Assembly (NCBI RefSeq): GCF_900178525.1
Contig: NZ_FXDJ01000006.1
Span: 496,001-560,000, forward strand
Source of the DNA: Massilibacteroides vaginae
Lineage (GTDB): Bacteria > Bacteroidota > Bacteroidia > Bacteroidales > Tannerellaceae
Direction of reading: 5' to 3'
DNA length: 64,000 bases
Under the pieces are notes generated by a model that ran no database searches, had not been told where the DNA came from, and worked only from the letters and a program-made list of their open reading frames with translations. The translations under genes and the position numbers were made by a program. Positions 25,406 to 34,919 of this stretch are shown piece by piece (position 1 is the stretch's first letter; each line of letters opens with the position of its first letter).

Positions 25406-27565
25406 TTATTCTTTGATATTCATTTCATTCAGCAAATATCCGGCTCCGGCATATTTATCGATTATAAACAATACGTATCGGATGTCAACTATTATACTGC
25501 GCTGATAATCCGGCAGGTATTGAATATCACCGCCTACACCTTCCCAGTTTCGGTCAAAGTTTATCCCGATCAGTTCGCCATTGGCATTCAGAACCGGGCT
25601 TCCTGAGTTTCCTCCCGTTGTATGCGTGGTTGCACTGAAAGCCACGGGCATCTGACCGGTTGGCATGGCGTATCTGCCGAAATTCTTTTCAGCATAAAAT
25701 TTCTTTAATTGATCGGGAACAACAAACTCCCAGTTGTCAGGGTCTTCCTTTTCCATTACACCGTCTAACGTTGTTTGGCAACGGTAATAAACTGCATCAT
25801 GGGGTGTATAGCCTTTTACCTGACCGTATGTAAGTCGCAAAGTAAAGTTTGCATCGGGAAAATTCGCTTTATCGCCGTACATTTTCAGCAGACCTTCTAC
25901 ATAAGTTTTATGTGCAATGGCATAGCCGTCTTCAAAGTTGGCAAGATCCTGAGTCAACGCTGCCTTTTCTTTCTGCACTGCAACAGCAAAAAGGATCATC
26001 GGATCGTTCTCCAAGGCTTTGGCAGAAGGCGAAGACATGAACTTTTGCATATTTCGTTCATCTCCAAACACCGATTTCGCAAACAAATCATCCACAAAAC
26101 GACCTACATCACCTTTAAAGCGTTTGTCAATTACCGAAAAATAAGCCGGTTGAGAAGCCGGAGGAAGCAATCGTCTGTATTCTTCCAACATAACCTTGGC
26201 TATTTTCTTATCGACTTCGGCCGAATAGTTTTTATCCTTAAATCTCTTATAAGCCATTTCTAACAACCGAAGTTGTTGTTGCTGCTCAGCCTTGTCTTTC
26301 GCACGAAGTGCATCGCAAAGCGTTTGTATATCTGTTGGCACACGCGTAAATTCTATCCCACGCGATATGGCTTCGTCCAGCATCCAACTGCGAAAACGCA
26401 GGTCCTTTCTTTCATGAATGAGTTGCTCCAAGCTTAAAAGCGCTTCTTCATAATCCGGTTGACAGTTTTTCCTTCCCCATTCGATCAGTTTGTCTTGCTC
26501 TACTTTTTTTACCTGCTCCAGGTTATGTTTGTTAATAGCCCAATTACTTCCTATCGAATTTTTATACGCATTGGTAGAGCCGGCGTATTTACTTGAATAT
26601 TGGATACGCACAGCCGGGTCATTCAGCATTTCTTCCAGCATTACTTGCTGACGTAGTTCGCGGATATTTATACGTACGGTATTATCGATATCCCGTCTTT
26701 CGGCTACTTCCCATGACGTATAATACTTATTCGTACGACCGGGAAATCCCATCATCATCGCAAAATCGTTCTCCTGTACTCCTTTCAAGGAAATATTCAG
26801 CCAACGCTTGGGGCGAAGAGGTACATTTTGCTCGGAATATTCCGACGGATTCCCATTCGCATCTGCATAAACACGGAAAACAGAGAAGTCACCCGTATGC
26901 CGAGGCCACATCCAATTGTCCGTATCAGCACCGAATTTACCAATGGAAGAAGGTGGCGCACCAACCAAACGAACGTCTGAATAGGTTTTCTTCGTAAACA
27001 TATAATATACATTACCTCCATAAAAAGGCTTAATCTCCACAGAAAGTCCCGGATTATTCTGCAAGTAAGCATCTCCGGCACGCGTTTTAGCCAATCCGTT
27101 CAGGTATTTGGGAGAAAGAAAGTTCATATTATTCGGATCATCCTCCTTCGCGAGTTCTTTCTTCACAAAATCGGTTACATCTTCTATCTTGTCAATAAAC
27201 GTAACTGTTAATCCGGGATTAGGGAGTTCTTGTTCGCGAGACATTGCCCAGAATCCATTTGTAAGATAGTCATTCTCCAGCGTACTGTGCATTTGTATCT
27301 GTCCGTAACCACAATGATGGTTCGTCAGCAACAAACCTTCGGAGGAAACCATTTCGCCCGTACAACCACCACCGAAAATAACAACCGCATCTTTAAGTGC
27401 TGATGAATCCGGACTGTAGATATCGTAATCCTGCAACTTTAGCCCTAAAGCCTGCATTTCGGGAAATTTCTGTTGTTTCAACAACGGCAATAGCCACATT
27501 CCCTCATCTGCCTTCAAGGGAAAAGCCAAGACCGTCACGATAAGTACAAGTAATCCTTTTTTCAT
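25406..27565 (-). CDS. S46 dipeptidyl-peptidase, DPP11-type
   Basis: This is a periplasmic serine peptidase of family S46 that removes N-terminal dipeptides, supporting amino-acid use from peptides. The 719-residue protein has a signal peptide (~1-19, cleaved before DEGMW). The catalytic His lies in TNHHCGYG (83-84) and the Ser is Ser654 in TGGNSGSPV. Residue 672, in INFDRNWEG, is Arg. In Porphyromonas gingivalis the equivalent position separates DPP11 (Arg673, prefers Asp/Glu) from DPP7 (Gly673, hydrophobic), so acidic specificity is predicted. It follows the CYTH gene by 19 bp and may be cotranscribed. Confidence 0.93.
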   Translation of the reverse strand: MKKGLLVLIVTVLAFPLKADEGMWLLPLLKQQKFPEMQALGLKLQDYDIYSPDSSALKDAVVIFGGGCTGEMVSSEGLLLTNHHCGYGQIQMHSTLENDYLTNGFWAMSREQELPNPGLTVTFIDKIEDVTDFVKKELAKEDDPNNMNFLSPKYLNGLAKTRAGDAYLQNNPGLSVEIKPFYGGNVYYMFTKKTYSDVRLVGAPPSSIGKFGADTDNWMWPRHTGDFSVFRVYADANGNPSEYSEQNVPLRPKRWLNISLKGVQENDFAMMMGFPGRTNKYYTSWEVAERRDIDNTVRINIRELRQQVMLEEMLNDPAVRIQYSSKYAGSTNAYKNSIGSNWAINKHNLEQVKKVEQDKLIEWGRKNCQPDYEEALLSLEQLIHERKDLRFRSWMLDEAISRGIEFTRVPTDIQTLCDALRAKDKAEQQQQLRLLEMAYKRFKDKNYSAEVDKKIAKVMLEEYRRLLPPASQPAYFSVIDKRFKGDVGRFVDDLFAKSVFGDERNMQKFMSSPSAKALENDPMILFAVAVQKEKAALTQDLANFEDGYAIAHKTYVEGLLKMYGDKANFPDANFTLRLTYGQVKGYTPHDAVYYRCQTTLDGVMEKEDPDNWEFVVPDQLKKFYAEKNFGRYAMPTGQMPVAFSATTHTTGGNSGSPVLNANGELIGINFDRNWEGVGGDIQYLPDYQRSIIVDIRYVLFIIDKYAGAGYLLNEMNIKE

Positions 27566-27584
27566 TTTTTTATTTTTATAGTAT

Positions 27585-28067
27585 TTATTTTTCTACAGGA
27601 AGCCATGTAGCATAAGGATGTTGCGACAACATCGAATTATAATAGCGGTTTTCTCCTGTCACTTCTTCGCCCAGCCAATCCGGCCGTTCAAAAGATTCAT
27701 CTTCGCTTGTCAGTTCTATCTCGGCAACGACCAATCCTTCGTTGCAGCCATGAAACACATCAACTTCCCACGTATGCCCCTCAAAAGGCACCAAATGCCG
27801 GACTTTGTCGATCACTCCGGATTCACAAAGCGTAAGTAATACTTCTGCATCAGCTACCGGAATTTCGTATTCAAACTCACTTCGCACAAGTCCTGCTTTA
27901 TCGGAGGCTCCTTTAATAGTCAGGAAAGCTTTCTCTGCACGAATACGCACACGCACGGTTTTATCAGGGGCCGCACAAAGATAGCCTTGCACAATCCTTT
28001 CAGCACGTATTACCGCATCCCGGAAATTGCCTGAAACTAAAAACTTACGCTCTATTTCAATTGCCAT
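27585..28067 (-). CDS. CYTH-domain triphosphatase-like protein
   Basis: This 160-residue protein contains one CYTH domain. The N-terminal EIERKFLV holds the ExExK metal/phosphate-binding motif. Alternating basic and acidic strands follow (VRVRIRAEKAFLTIKG, EIELTSEDESF). Bacterial single-domain members often hydrolyse inorganic triphosphate; adenylate cyclase or thiamine triphosphatase activity occurs in relatives. The substrate is not determinable here. It begins 1 bp after the DUF2027 gene stop, so the two form an operon continuing into the peptidase. Confidence 0.88.
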   Translation of the reverse strand: MAIEIERKFLVSGNFRDAVIRAERIVQGYLCAAPDKTVRVRIRAEKAFLTIKGASDKAGLVRSEFEYEIPVADAEVLLTLCESGVIDKVRHLVPFEGHTWEVDVFHGCNEGLVVAEIELTSEDESFERPDWLGEEVTGENRYYNSMLSQHPYATWLPVEK

Positions 28068-28068
28068 T

Positions 28069-29124
28069 TTATTTTATGGTTACCATTGTTGCTCCAAATC
28101 CATATTCGCGAAATGAAGCATCCTGATAATAATACGATTTATATTTTGTTTTTAATTCTTTTTCGATCGCATTTCGCAGCACACCGTCGCCTTTACCGTG
28201 GATAAATACAATTTTTTGGCCCTTCTTTCCTGCGTATTGGCTCAATACTTCATGAAATTTATCTAATTGACAAGTCAGCATATCCGTATTACTTAATCCG
28301 CCTGTATTATCCAACAGTTCATGAATATGCAAATCAACCTCGATCACGGCTGTAGCTTCTTTATGCTTCTTTACAACAGGCTTGGGAGCGCGTCTATCCT
28401 CTTTCGCTTTCTGCATCATGGCTTCTTGCAAATCTACCGCCGAAACGAGCAATTCTTTTTCAGGCACATCCTCCCTCACAACCGGAAACACCAATGCGTC
28501 TTCTTCAAAGAAGTCATTCTCCATAAAACAATGGACTTTATAGAATTTCACGGTATCCGGACGGAGTTCTACCGAAACGGTATTTTTCAAGGCAAACGGC
28601 TTGTCTTTTTTGAATGCCACAAATTGCACACAAATGCGTTCTAATTTATTTAATTCGGTTTTATCGAACTCTTCCATGAATATTTTTGTATTCGGTTCGA
28701 TAATTCCGTTATAGCGACTTATCCAGCTATTGTTCTCTCTATTCATATAGTTTACGAACAGGTAATAATTGCTGCTATTTACAAAATAGGCTTCATAGCC
28801 TGTTTGCTGAAAAGCTTTCGGATCAACGGGCAGGTAAGCAAGGAATATGTTCAATCGCTCTCCTTCGGCAGTTTCTTCGATTATTACTTCTTCCGGCACA
28901 GGAACCGGGCGTTTAACCTCCGGCTGAACAGAAACCCGGGGTTTATTTGAGCTATGCACCTGCGGTCCTGCATCCGAAATCACCACGCATTCACGAATAA
29001 GCGAAGGTACTTCAAAACCATCTTCATCTTCTACCAACACTTTGTCTTTTCCGGTAAAACCTGTCACAACACCACCTCCTACACTATTCAGAAAGCGAAC
29101 TTTATCTCCTACTTTTATCCCCAT
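28069..29124 (-). CDS. DUF2027/Smr-domain protein
   Basis: This 351-residue cytoplasmic protein has an N-terminal SH3-like segment (MGIKVGDKVRFLNSVGGGVV) and a DUF2027 central beta domain (~90-235). A charged linker follows, then a C-terminal Smr domain (~270-350) with DLHIHELLD, IVFIHGKGDGVLR and YGFGATMVTI. Smr domains are nicking or RNA endonuclease modules of MutS2 and relatives; in this Bacteroidetes family a nucleic-acid role is presumed but untested. ATG 29122-29124 matches the conserved start; the 30-codon upstream extension overlaps the divergent queA2 promoter and is unlikely to be translated. Confidence 0.88.
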   Translation of the reverse strand: MGIKVGDKVRFLNSVGGGVVTGFTGKDKVLVEDEDGFEVPSLIRECVVISDAGPQVHSSNKPRVSVQPEVKRPVPVPEEVIIEETAEGERLNIFLAYLPVDPKAFQQTGYEAYFVNSSNYYLFVNYMNRENNSWISRYNGIIEPNTKIFMEEFDKTELNKLERICVQFVAFKKDKPFALKNTVSVELRPDTVKFYKVHCFMENDFFEEDALVFPVVREDVPEKELLVSAVDLQEAMMQKAKEDRRAPKPVVKKHKEATAVIEVDLHIHELLDNTGGLSNTDMLTCQLDKFHEVLSQYAGKKGQKIVFIHGKGDGVLRNAIEKELKTKYKSYYYQDASFREYGFGATMVTIK

Positions 29125-29141
29125 ATCGTCTCTACCTATGA

Positions 29142-29171
29142 TTGTTATACGGACAAAGTTCACTAATTTTG
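29142..29171 (+). promoter_or_regulatory. Promoter of the second queA
   Basis: TTG at 29142-29144, a 19-bp spacer, TAATTTTG at 29164-29171. Spacing is ideal, with ATG 29188 just 16 bp on. Confidence 0.65.
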
Positions 29172-29187
29172 CGCAGATAATAAAAAA

Positions 29188-30408
29188 ATGACTGTAAAAA
29201 CTAAGCAAATACATATAGCGGAATACAACTATTCGCTACCCGATGAGCGTATCGCGCGCTTTCCATTGGAAAAACGGGATGAATCCAAATTACTTCTGTA
29301 CCGCGATGGGGAAATTAACGAAAGTGAGTTTAAGCATCTGCCCGATTTCTTACCGAATGGTGCTTTGATTGTATTCAACAACACGCGGGTAATACAAGCC
29401 CGGCTGTTGTTCAACAAATCGACCGGTGCGAAAATAGAAATCTTTTGCCTCGAGCCGGTTAGCCCGCACGATTACGCATTGATTTTTCAGCAAACCGAAC
29501 GTTGCAGTTGGTTATGCCTTGTAGGAAACGCGAAAAAATGGAAAGAGGGCATACTCGAGAAAGAGATCCTGGTTGACAATAAGAACGTAACCCTTCGCGC
29601 GGAGAAAAAGGAAAGTTACGGCGAAAGCCATCTGATTGAATTTTCGTGGAATAACCCGGAGCTGACTTTTGCCGAACTTCTCGATGCTGCCGGAATATTG
29701 CCAATCCCTCCCTACCTCAACCGTGAAACGGAAGAAAAGGATTTACGTACCTATCAAACGGTTTACTCCAAGATTAAAGGCTCTGTGGCTGCCCCTACGG
29801 CCGGTCTTCATTTTACCGACGATGTGCTAAAGGAGTTAGACAATCAGGGGTTCGTACGGGAAGAGGTAACATTGCATGTTGGTGCAGGCACTTTCAAACC
29901 GGTTAAGACCGAAACCATTGAAAACCACGAGATGCATACCGAGTTTATCTCGGTTAACCGTAGTTCGATAGAGCACATCAAAGAGAATATCGGGAATATT
30001 ATTGCAGTAGGTACTACCTCGGTTCGCACGTTGGAGAGTCTTTATTATATAGGAGTAACCCTGTCGCGCAATCCCGAAGCAAGCGGTGAGGAGCTAACCG
30101 TAAACCAATGGATGCCCTACGACGACGCGAACAATCAGTTGAGCATCGACGAATCTCTACAGCATATTGTGGATTATCTGGATAGACATCAATCCGACAA
30201 ACTCCTGACCGCGACGCGTATAATCATTGCACCGGGGTATGAATTCAAGCTCGTGCGTGGAATCATAACCAATTTCCACCAACCACAAAGCACCTTGCTG
30301 CTGTTGATTTCCGCATTTGTAAAAGAAAACTGGAAGCCGATATATGACTATGCCCTTGATCACGACTTCCGTTTTCTTAGTTATGGAGATAGTTCCTTGC
30401 TTCTATAA
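29188..30408 (+). CDS. QueA family protein, copy 2 (long form)
   Basis: At 406 residues it is 56 longer than copy 1. It keeps the QueA plan: NYSLPDERIARFPLEKRDES, IVFNNTRVIQARL, YQTVYSKIKGSVAAPTAGLHF (split as VAAPTAGLHFTDDVL), LHVGAGTFKPV, AVGTTSVRTLESL and ITNFHQPQSTLLLLISAF. The extra length is mainly an insertion around residues 285-330. Many Bacteroidetes carry two QueA-like genes. Both copies here retain the core motifs, so subfunctionalisation (different tRNA or substrate) or redundancy is possible. porE follows after 51 bp. Confidence 0.88.
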   Translation: MTVKTKQIHIAEYNYSLPDERIARFPLEKRDESKLLLYRDGEINESEFKHLPDFLPNGALIVFNNTRVIQARLLFNKSTGAKIEIFCLEPVSPHDYALIFQQTERCSWLCLVGNAKKWKEGILEKEILVDNKNVTLRAEKKESYGESHLIEFSWNNPELTFAELLDAAGILPIPPYLNRETEEKDLRTYQTVYSKIKGSVAAPTAGLHFTDDVLKELDNQGFVREEVTLHVGAGTFKPVKTETIENHEMHTEFISVNRSSIEHIKENIGNIIAVGTTSVRTLESLYYIGVTLSRNPEASGEELTVNQWMPYDDANNQLSIDESLQHIVDYLDRHQSDKLLTATRIIIAPGYEFKLVRGIITNFHQPQSTLLLLISAFVKENWKPIYDYALDHDFRFLSYGDSSLLL

Positions 30409-30459
30409 GCAATAAGAACAGACTTACAACGTTATAGAATAAGAAATTTAGCGTATCAG

Positions 30460-32442
30460 ATGACTTTGCGTACAATTATATCTTATATCTTTCTTCTCAC
30501 CGTACTTACCGGAGGATTATCTTCATGTAAGACAGCCAAACTTGCAGATGCTGAAGAGAAGCAGCGTATTGGAGAGTATTTCGAGGCAGCCGCTATCTAC
30601 CGGAAAATATATGCTAAAACGTCTGCCAAGAAACGTGATCTGCGAGGTTATATCGCATTCCGTATGGCCGAATGCAATCGGTTGATCAACAATACGCCTC
30701 GCGCAACAAGTGCTTATCTCAACGCCGTGAGGTATAATTATCCGGACAGCGTTGTTTATCTACGTGCCGCTCAGATGGCACATAAAAGCGGAAGATATGC
30801 GGACGCTATAAAAAGTTACGAAGAATACCTCACCTATAAGCCGGACGATCAACTGGCGCTAAATGGCATTGCCGGAGCAGAGCAAGCTCCCGATTGGCGC
30901 AAAAACCCCACAAAGTACCTGGTTAAACGCATGGATAAATTTAATTCACGCCGATCGGAATTCAGTCCTATGCTTTACGGCAGTATGTACGACCAACTTC
31001 TTTTCGCCTCTTCCAGGAGTAAAGATAAAGACGCCAAAATCAGTGCCATAACCGGACTGAACAACAATAACTTTTTCTTAGTAAAGCAAGATGAGAAAGG
31101 AGACTGGCTGGCTCCTGAAGAATTAACCGATCCCGTCAATACGGAATTCGACGAAGGCACTCCCTCTTTCTCTGCAGACGGCAGCACAATGTATTATACC
31201 TATTGCGCCCAAGACCCCGAAGGCAACCGCACCTCCGAAATCTACGTTTCGAACCGCAGCAGTGCTTCCTGGGGAAAGGGAACAAGAGCATCGATCGTAA
31301 AAGATTCGGTTACGGCATTGGGTCATCCGGCCATCTCACCGGACGGGAAATACCTCTATTATGTATCCGATGCAGTAGGAGGTCACGGGGGAAAAGATAT
31401 TTTCAGGTCTCGCTTAATAGGTAGTGATTTCGGTCCCATGGAGAACCTCGGGCCGGAGATCAACACGCCGGGAGATGAGCTATTTCCCTACGTGAAAGAC
31501 TCTGTTACACTTTATTTCGCATCAAACGGACATCCGGGGATGGGTGGTTTAGACCTCTTTAAAGCTACACAAGACAGCACAGGGAGGTGGACTGTAGAAA
31601 ACATGAAAGCCCCCATTAATTCCATGGCAGATGATTTCGGAATCACCTTTGCAGGAAATAAAGAACAAGGCTTTTTTAGTTCCAACCGCAACGATGCCCG
31701 CGGAAACGACCATATCTACTCCTTTGAATACCCTACATTTAAAGTATTTATAGAAGGGATTGTTTTTGACGCCGATGAATATCCGATAGAAGACGCTACC
31801 ATTCGCATTGTAGGCAGAGACGGACTGAACGAGAAGGCCATTGCAAAGAAAGACGGAACCTATAAAATAGAACTTGAAAGAGACATCAGCTACGTAATGA
31901 TGGCAAGCGCCCGTGGTTACCTCAATCAAAACTTCGAGCTAAAGACCGATCCGGAAGAAAAAAACGAAACCTATATTGTCGACTTCTTCCTCTCTCCGAT
32001 CAGCAAGCCCGTTGTAATAGAAAACATCTTCTACGACTTCGACAAAGCGACATTACGTCCGGAATCAAAAGAAGCCTTAGACGAGATGATCAAAATGCTG
32101 AACGACAACCCCAACGTAACCATCGAACTGGGTGCCCACACCGACCGCAAAGGAACAGACGAATACAACGAACGCCTGGCACAACGCCGTGCTCAGTCGG
32201 TAGTAGACTACCTCATAGCAAACGGCATCCAGACCGATCGATTAGAAGCAAAAGGCTATGGAGAGAGCATGCCCAAAGTAATCAACAAGAAAATGGCTAA
32301 AGAATTCGACTTCCTGAAAGAAGAAGATATTTTGACCGAAGAGTTTATACTCACGCTCACACCCGAACAACAGGAAACAGCCGACCAAATAAATCGCCGA
32401 ACAGAATTCAAGGTTTTACGAACAAACTACAACCTGTTTTAA
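30460..32442 (+). CDS. porE: PorE-type lipoprotein (TPR, beta-propeller, CRD, OmpA)
   Basis: The 660-residue lipoprotein has lipobox LSSC with Cys23. Its order of domains is TPR repeats (~30-140), PD40/WD40 beta-propeller repeats (~165-420, with PAISPDGKYLYYVSD-like blades), a carboxypeptidase-regulatory-like domain (~425-505) and a C-terminal OmpA peptidoglycan-binding domain (515-600: YDFDKATLRPES, GAHTDRKGTDEYN with Asp562). This layout matches PorE of the type IX secretion system, which anchors the machinery to peptidoglycan. The symbol is given on architecture; other OmpA lipoproteins share parts. It is relevant because the two DUF6383 proteins carry T9SS-like C-termini. Confidence 0.85.
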   Translation: MTLRTIISYIFLLTVLTGGLSSCKTAKLADAEEKQRIGEYFEAAAIYRKIYAKTSAKKRDLRGYIAFRMAECNRLINNTPRATSAYLNAVRYNYPDSVVYLRAAQMAHKSGRYADAIKSYEEYLTYKPDDQLALNGIAGAEQAPDWRKNPTKYLVKRMDKFNSRRSEFSPMLYGSMYDQLLFASSRSKDKDAKISAITGLNNNNFFLVKQDEKGDWLAPEELTDPVNTEFDEGTPSFSADGSTMYYTYCAQDPEGNRTSEIYVSNRSSASWGKGTRASIVKDSVTALGHPAISPDGKYLYYVSDAVGGHGGKDIFRSRLIGSDFGPMENLGPEINTPGDELFPYVKDSVTLYFASNGHPGMGGLDLFKATQDSTGRWTVENMKAPINSMADDFGITFAGNKEQGFFSSNRNDARGNDHIYSFEYPTFKVFIEGIVFDADEYPIEDATIRIVGRDGLNEKAIAKKDGTYKIELERDISYVMMASARGYLNQNFELKTDPEEKNETYIVDFFLSPISKPVVIENIFYDFDKATLRPESKEALDEMIKMLNDNPNVTIELGAHTDRKGTDEYNERLAQRRAQSVVDYLIANGIQTDRLEAKGYGESMPKVINKKMAKEFDFLKEEDILTEEFILTLTPEQQETADQINRRTEFKVLRTNYNLF

Positions 32443-32481
32443 CAATTCAAATTTTCCGCAAAACAAAAGCTGGTAAAACTA

Positions 32482-32556
32482 CATCCTTTATTAAAAAAAA
32501 GATATCCTTTATTTTTTCGGAAATAAAGGATATTTTTTCAAAAATAAAGGATATGT
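32482..32556. repeat. Phased repeat array R4: four boxes, two per orientation
   Basis: ATCCTTTAT boxes centre at 32485.5 and 32506.5; inverted ATAAAGGAT boxes centre at 32528.5 and 32549.5, giving steps of 21, 22 and 21 bp. A hairpin CGTTGA-ttt-TCAACG (32575-32589) follows at the same distance as in R1. It lies in the convergent gap between porE and meaB, so an upstream-activator role is unlikely here; a terminator role is possible. Confidence 0.8.
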
Positions 32557-32672
32557 TTTTACACCTTTTACATTCGTTGATTTTCAACGTTATTTAAAAT
32601 TGAAGATTTTAACAAAAAGAAGCTCGTTTTTATGTTAAAATGGGGAGAAAAACAACTGTGTCTGAATCAATC

Positions 32673-33767
32673 TTACTTCTTAATATCAGACAGAAAAGTT
32701 TCCATCATGCGATGTGCGGCAACAAACGAACTAATTTCATTTTTCAACACCTGATCTTCTGCTTCTTTTATTGAAGCCTGAACTGCTGCGTTGTGATAAA
32801 AAGCATTACGAAGAGAATCGTTTATGCTTTCATACATCCAGTATTTTGACTGTTCTTTGCGCTTAAGCGTGAAGTAACCGTTGTCTCGGGTGAATTGTAA
32901 ATATTCATCCACCATATCCCAGATTTTCTTTATTCCGATATTGTAATAGCCGGAATAGGTCAGCACCTTTGGCGTCCAACCGGATGCGGCGGGCGGGAAT
33001 AAATGTAGCGCATTTTTAAATTGGCTGGCAGCCAGATTGGCTTTGTCAATATTATCGCCGTCGGCTTTATTAATAATAATACCGTCTGCCATCTCCATAA
33101 TACCACGTTTAATGCCTTGCAGCTCATCCCCCGTTCCGGCTAATTGAATCAGGAGAAAGAAGTCCACCATTGAATGTACGGCAGTTTCACTTTGTCCGAC
33201 ACCTACAGTTTCCACAAATATGGTATCGAATCCGGCAGCCTCACAAAGAACAATGGTTTCCCGTGTTTTACGGGCAACTCCACCAAGCGAACCTGCTGAG
33301 GGAGAAGGACGAATAAACGCGTTCTTCTGACGTGAAAGCTCCTCCATTCGTGTCTTATCACCAAGAATACTGCCCTTAGATCGTTCACTGCTGGGGTCAA
33401 TAGCTAATACCGCCAGTTTGCGTCCTTGCTCGAGCAGGTGCATACCGAAAGTATCTATTGACGTACTTTTGCCCGCTCCCGGTACGCCGGTTATACCGAT
33501 ACGCATCGATTTTCCGGCATGAGGAAGGCATTTCTCGATAATTTCCTGCGCTAACACCTGATGTTCCGGAAGAGAACTTTCCACTAAAGTTACGGCTTGA
33601 CTCAGGATTGTGATATTCCCATCCAGGATTCCTTTCACAAACTCGTCAACGGTATAGGCTTTACGTTGTGTTCTTTTTTTCAGATAAGGATTGATAGTCG
33701 GCATCGCCGCTACTCCTTTATTTACTTTTAACCCTTTGTATTGGTTATCGTTTTCAGGATGTTGCAT
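32673..33767 (-). CDS. meaB: Methylmalonyl-CoA mutase GTPase chaperone
   Basis: MeaB/ArgK is a G3E-type GTPase that protects and reloads adenosylcobalamin on methylmalonyl-CoA mutase, part of the propionate pathway of Bacteroidales. The 364-residue protein has Walker A GVPGAGKST, AIDPSS, EELSRQKNAFIRPSPSAGSLGG (as FIRPSP and SAGSLGG), FVETVGVGQSE and NKADGDN. Mutase genes are not in this window. It begins 12 bp after a DUF1573 gene. An alternative start is ATG at residue 22 (MPTINPYLKK), which is also plausible. Confidence 0.93.
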   Translation of the reverse strand: MQHPENDNQYKGLKVNKGVAAMPTINPYLKKRTQRKAYTVDEFVKGILDGNITILSQAVTLVESSLPEHQVLAQEIIEKCLPHAGKSMRIGITGVPGAGKSTSIDTFGMHLLEQGRKLAVLAIDPSSERSKGSILGDKTRMEELSRQKNAFIRPSPSAGSLGGVARKTRETIVLCEAAGFDTIFVETVGVGQSETAVHSMVDFFLLIQLAGTGDELQGIKRGIMEMADGIIINKADGDNIDKANLAASQFKNALHLFPPAASGWTPKVLTYSGYYNIGIKKIWDMVDEYLQFTRDNGYFTLKRKEQSKYWMYESINDSLRNAFYHNAAVQASIKEAEDQVLKNEISSFVAAHRMMETFLSDIKK

Positions 33768-33779
33768 AGCGTTTGGCTT

Positions 33780-34919
33780 TTATTTTTCTGCTGTAACTTT
33801 TATTAATCTGACCGGACCATTCGGATCATTACAAACAACTGTAATTGTTGATTCTAATTTTACTTTAAAATCTTTAGGCCGAATAGCTATTTTAAAAGAA
33901 GCAGAGGCATCCGGTTTCAACTCTTTCTTTCCTCCACTTATATCAATCACAGGGTCGTCTGAAGAGACACTGTATATGATTAACGGCGATTTTCCTTTAT
34001 TTGTAATTTCAAATGTCCTGGTTTCTTTTCCACCAAGTCCTAAGATAGTACTTTTTTTCTCCACTTTTCCGAAATCCACTAAAGTAGATGAAATTAGAGC
34101 AGCCGGTGCTTTTTCCTTATCAGAAGGTGATAATTTAGTGAAATCATCAATAATATTGGCGGATAATGTGATGTTCTGAACAATAGGTGCGGCACCTTCT
34201 GCTTGCACTTTTACGGGAAGAAGGAGATGATAACGACCTTTTCGGCCTACACCATTTGCATTCAGGAGAAAAACGATTTCGCCCACTTCGTTCGGACGAA
34301 TAGACATCGGACGTGCTTCGGCTGTAATAAAGGAAGGTAATTCTTCAAATCGAACGGTAATTGTCTTTTCTCCGGAGTTCTTTACTTCTATTTTCTCGCT
34401 AAGTGTTTCATTCGGACGAATCGTATTAAACGATATTGCTTTAGACAATAGCTTCAGTTCACCGATAGAGTAGGGATAATTACGAGACAACACGACTGCC
34501 GGTTTACGCTGAACTTCACCTTTAATAGTCATCACAAAACGCCTGGTATCGGCGTTGCTGTAAACGGAAATTGTTTTATGAAAACTGCCTGGTCGTCCTT
34601 CAGGATCATACCATATTTTAATTTCTTTTGTTCCTCCGGGAGGCACCGGTTCTTTAGACCATTCGGGAAGAGTACAACCGCAGGAAGTAGTAATACGATC
34701 AATTACAAGTGGAGTCTTTCCCGCATTTTTCACCAAAAAGACATGCTCTACTTCTCCTTTTTCTTCTTTAATCAGACCAAAATCATGATTGGCTTTATCT
34801 ACACTGATCTTCGTCTTATCCTGTGCAAGAAGTAGAGAACTTGAAAGTAAAAAAGTAAAGATTAGGAAAGTTAGCTGTCTCACCTGTATATGGGTATTAT
34901 TAAGGGAAGGGAAGTTCAA
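33780..34919 (-). CDS. Exported DUF1573 protein, 379 residues
   Basis: This secreted protein has a signal peptide (~14-33, LTFLIFTFLLSSSLLLAQ). It has three Ig-like DUF1573 modules: ~38-135 with SCGCTLPEW, ~140-250, and ~265-379. DUF1573 modules occur in Bacteroidetes envelope proteins; their function is unknown. The first module is close to the whole 130-residue neighbour (GRPG-HKTISVYSN versus GRPG-AKTISVYSN), suggesting local duplication. Its ATG immediately follows that neighbour's stop codon. Confidence 0.85.
   Translation of the reverse strand: MNFPSLNNTHIQVRQLTFLIFTFLLSSSLLLAQDKTKISVDKANHDFGLIKEEKGEVEHVFLVKNAGKTPLVIDRITTSCGCTLPEWSKEPVPPGGTKEIKIWYDPEGRPGSFHKTISVYSNADTRRFVMTIKGEVQRKPAVVLSRNYPYSIGELKLLSKAISFNTIRPNETLSEKIEVKNSGEKTITVRFEELPSFITAEARPMSIRPNEVGEIVFLLNANGVGRKGRYHLLLPVKVQAEGAAPIVQNITLSANIIDDFTKLSPSDKEKAPAALISSTLVDFGKVEKKSTILGLGGKETRTFEITNKGKSPLIIYSVSSDDPVIDISGGKKELKPDASASFKIAIRPKDFKVKLESTITVVCNDPNGPVRLIKVTAEK

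Noticed and set aside
25406-27565. DPP7-type (hydrophobic) specificity for the S46 peptidase
   Set aside because: The residue equivalent to the specificity position is Arg (FDR), as in DPP11, not Gly.
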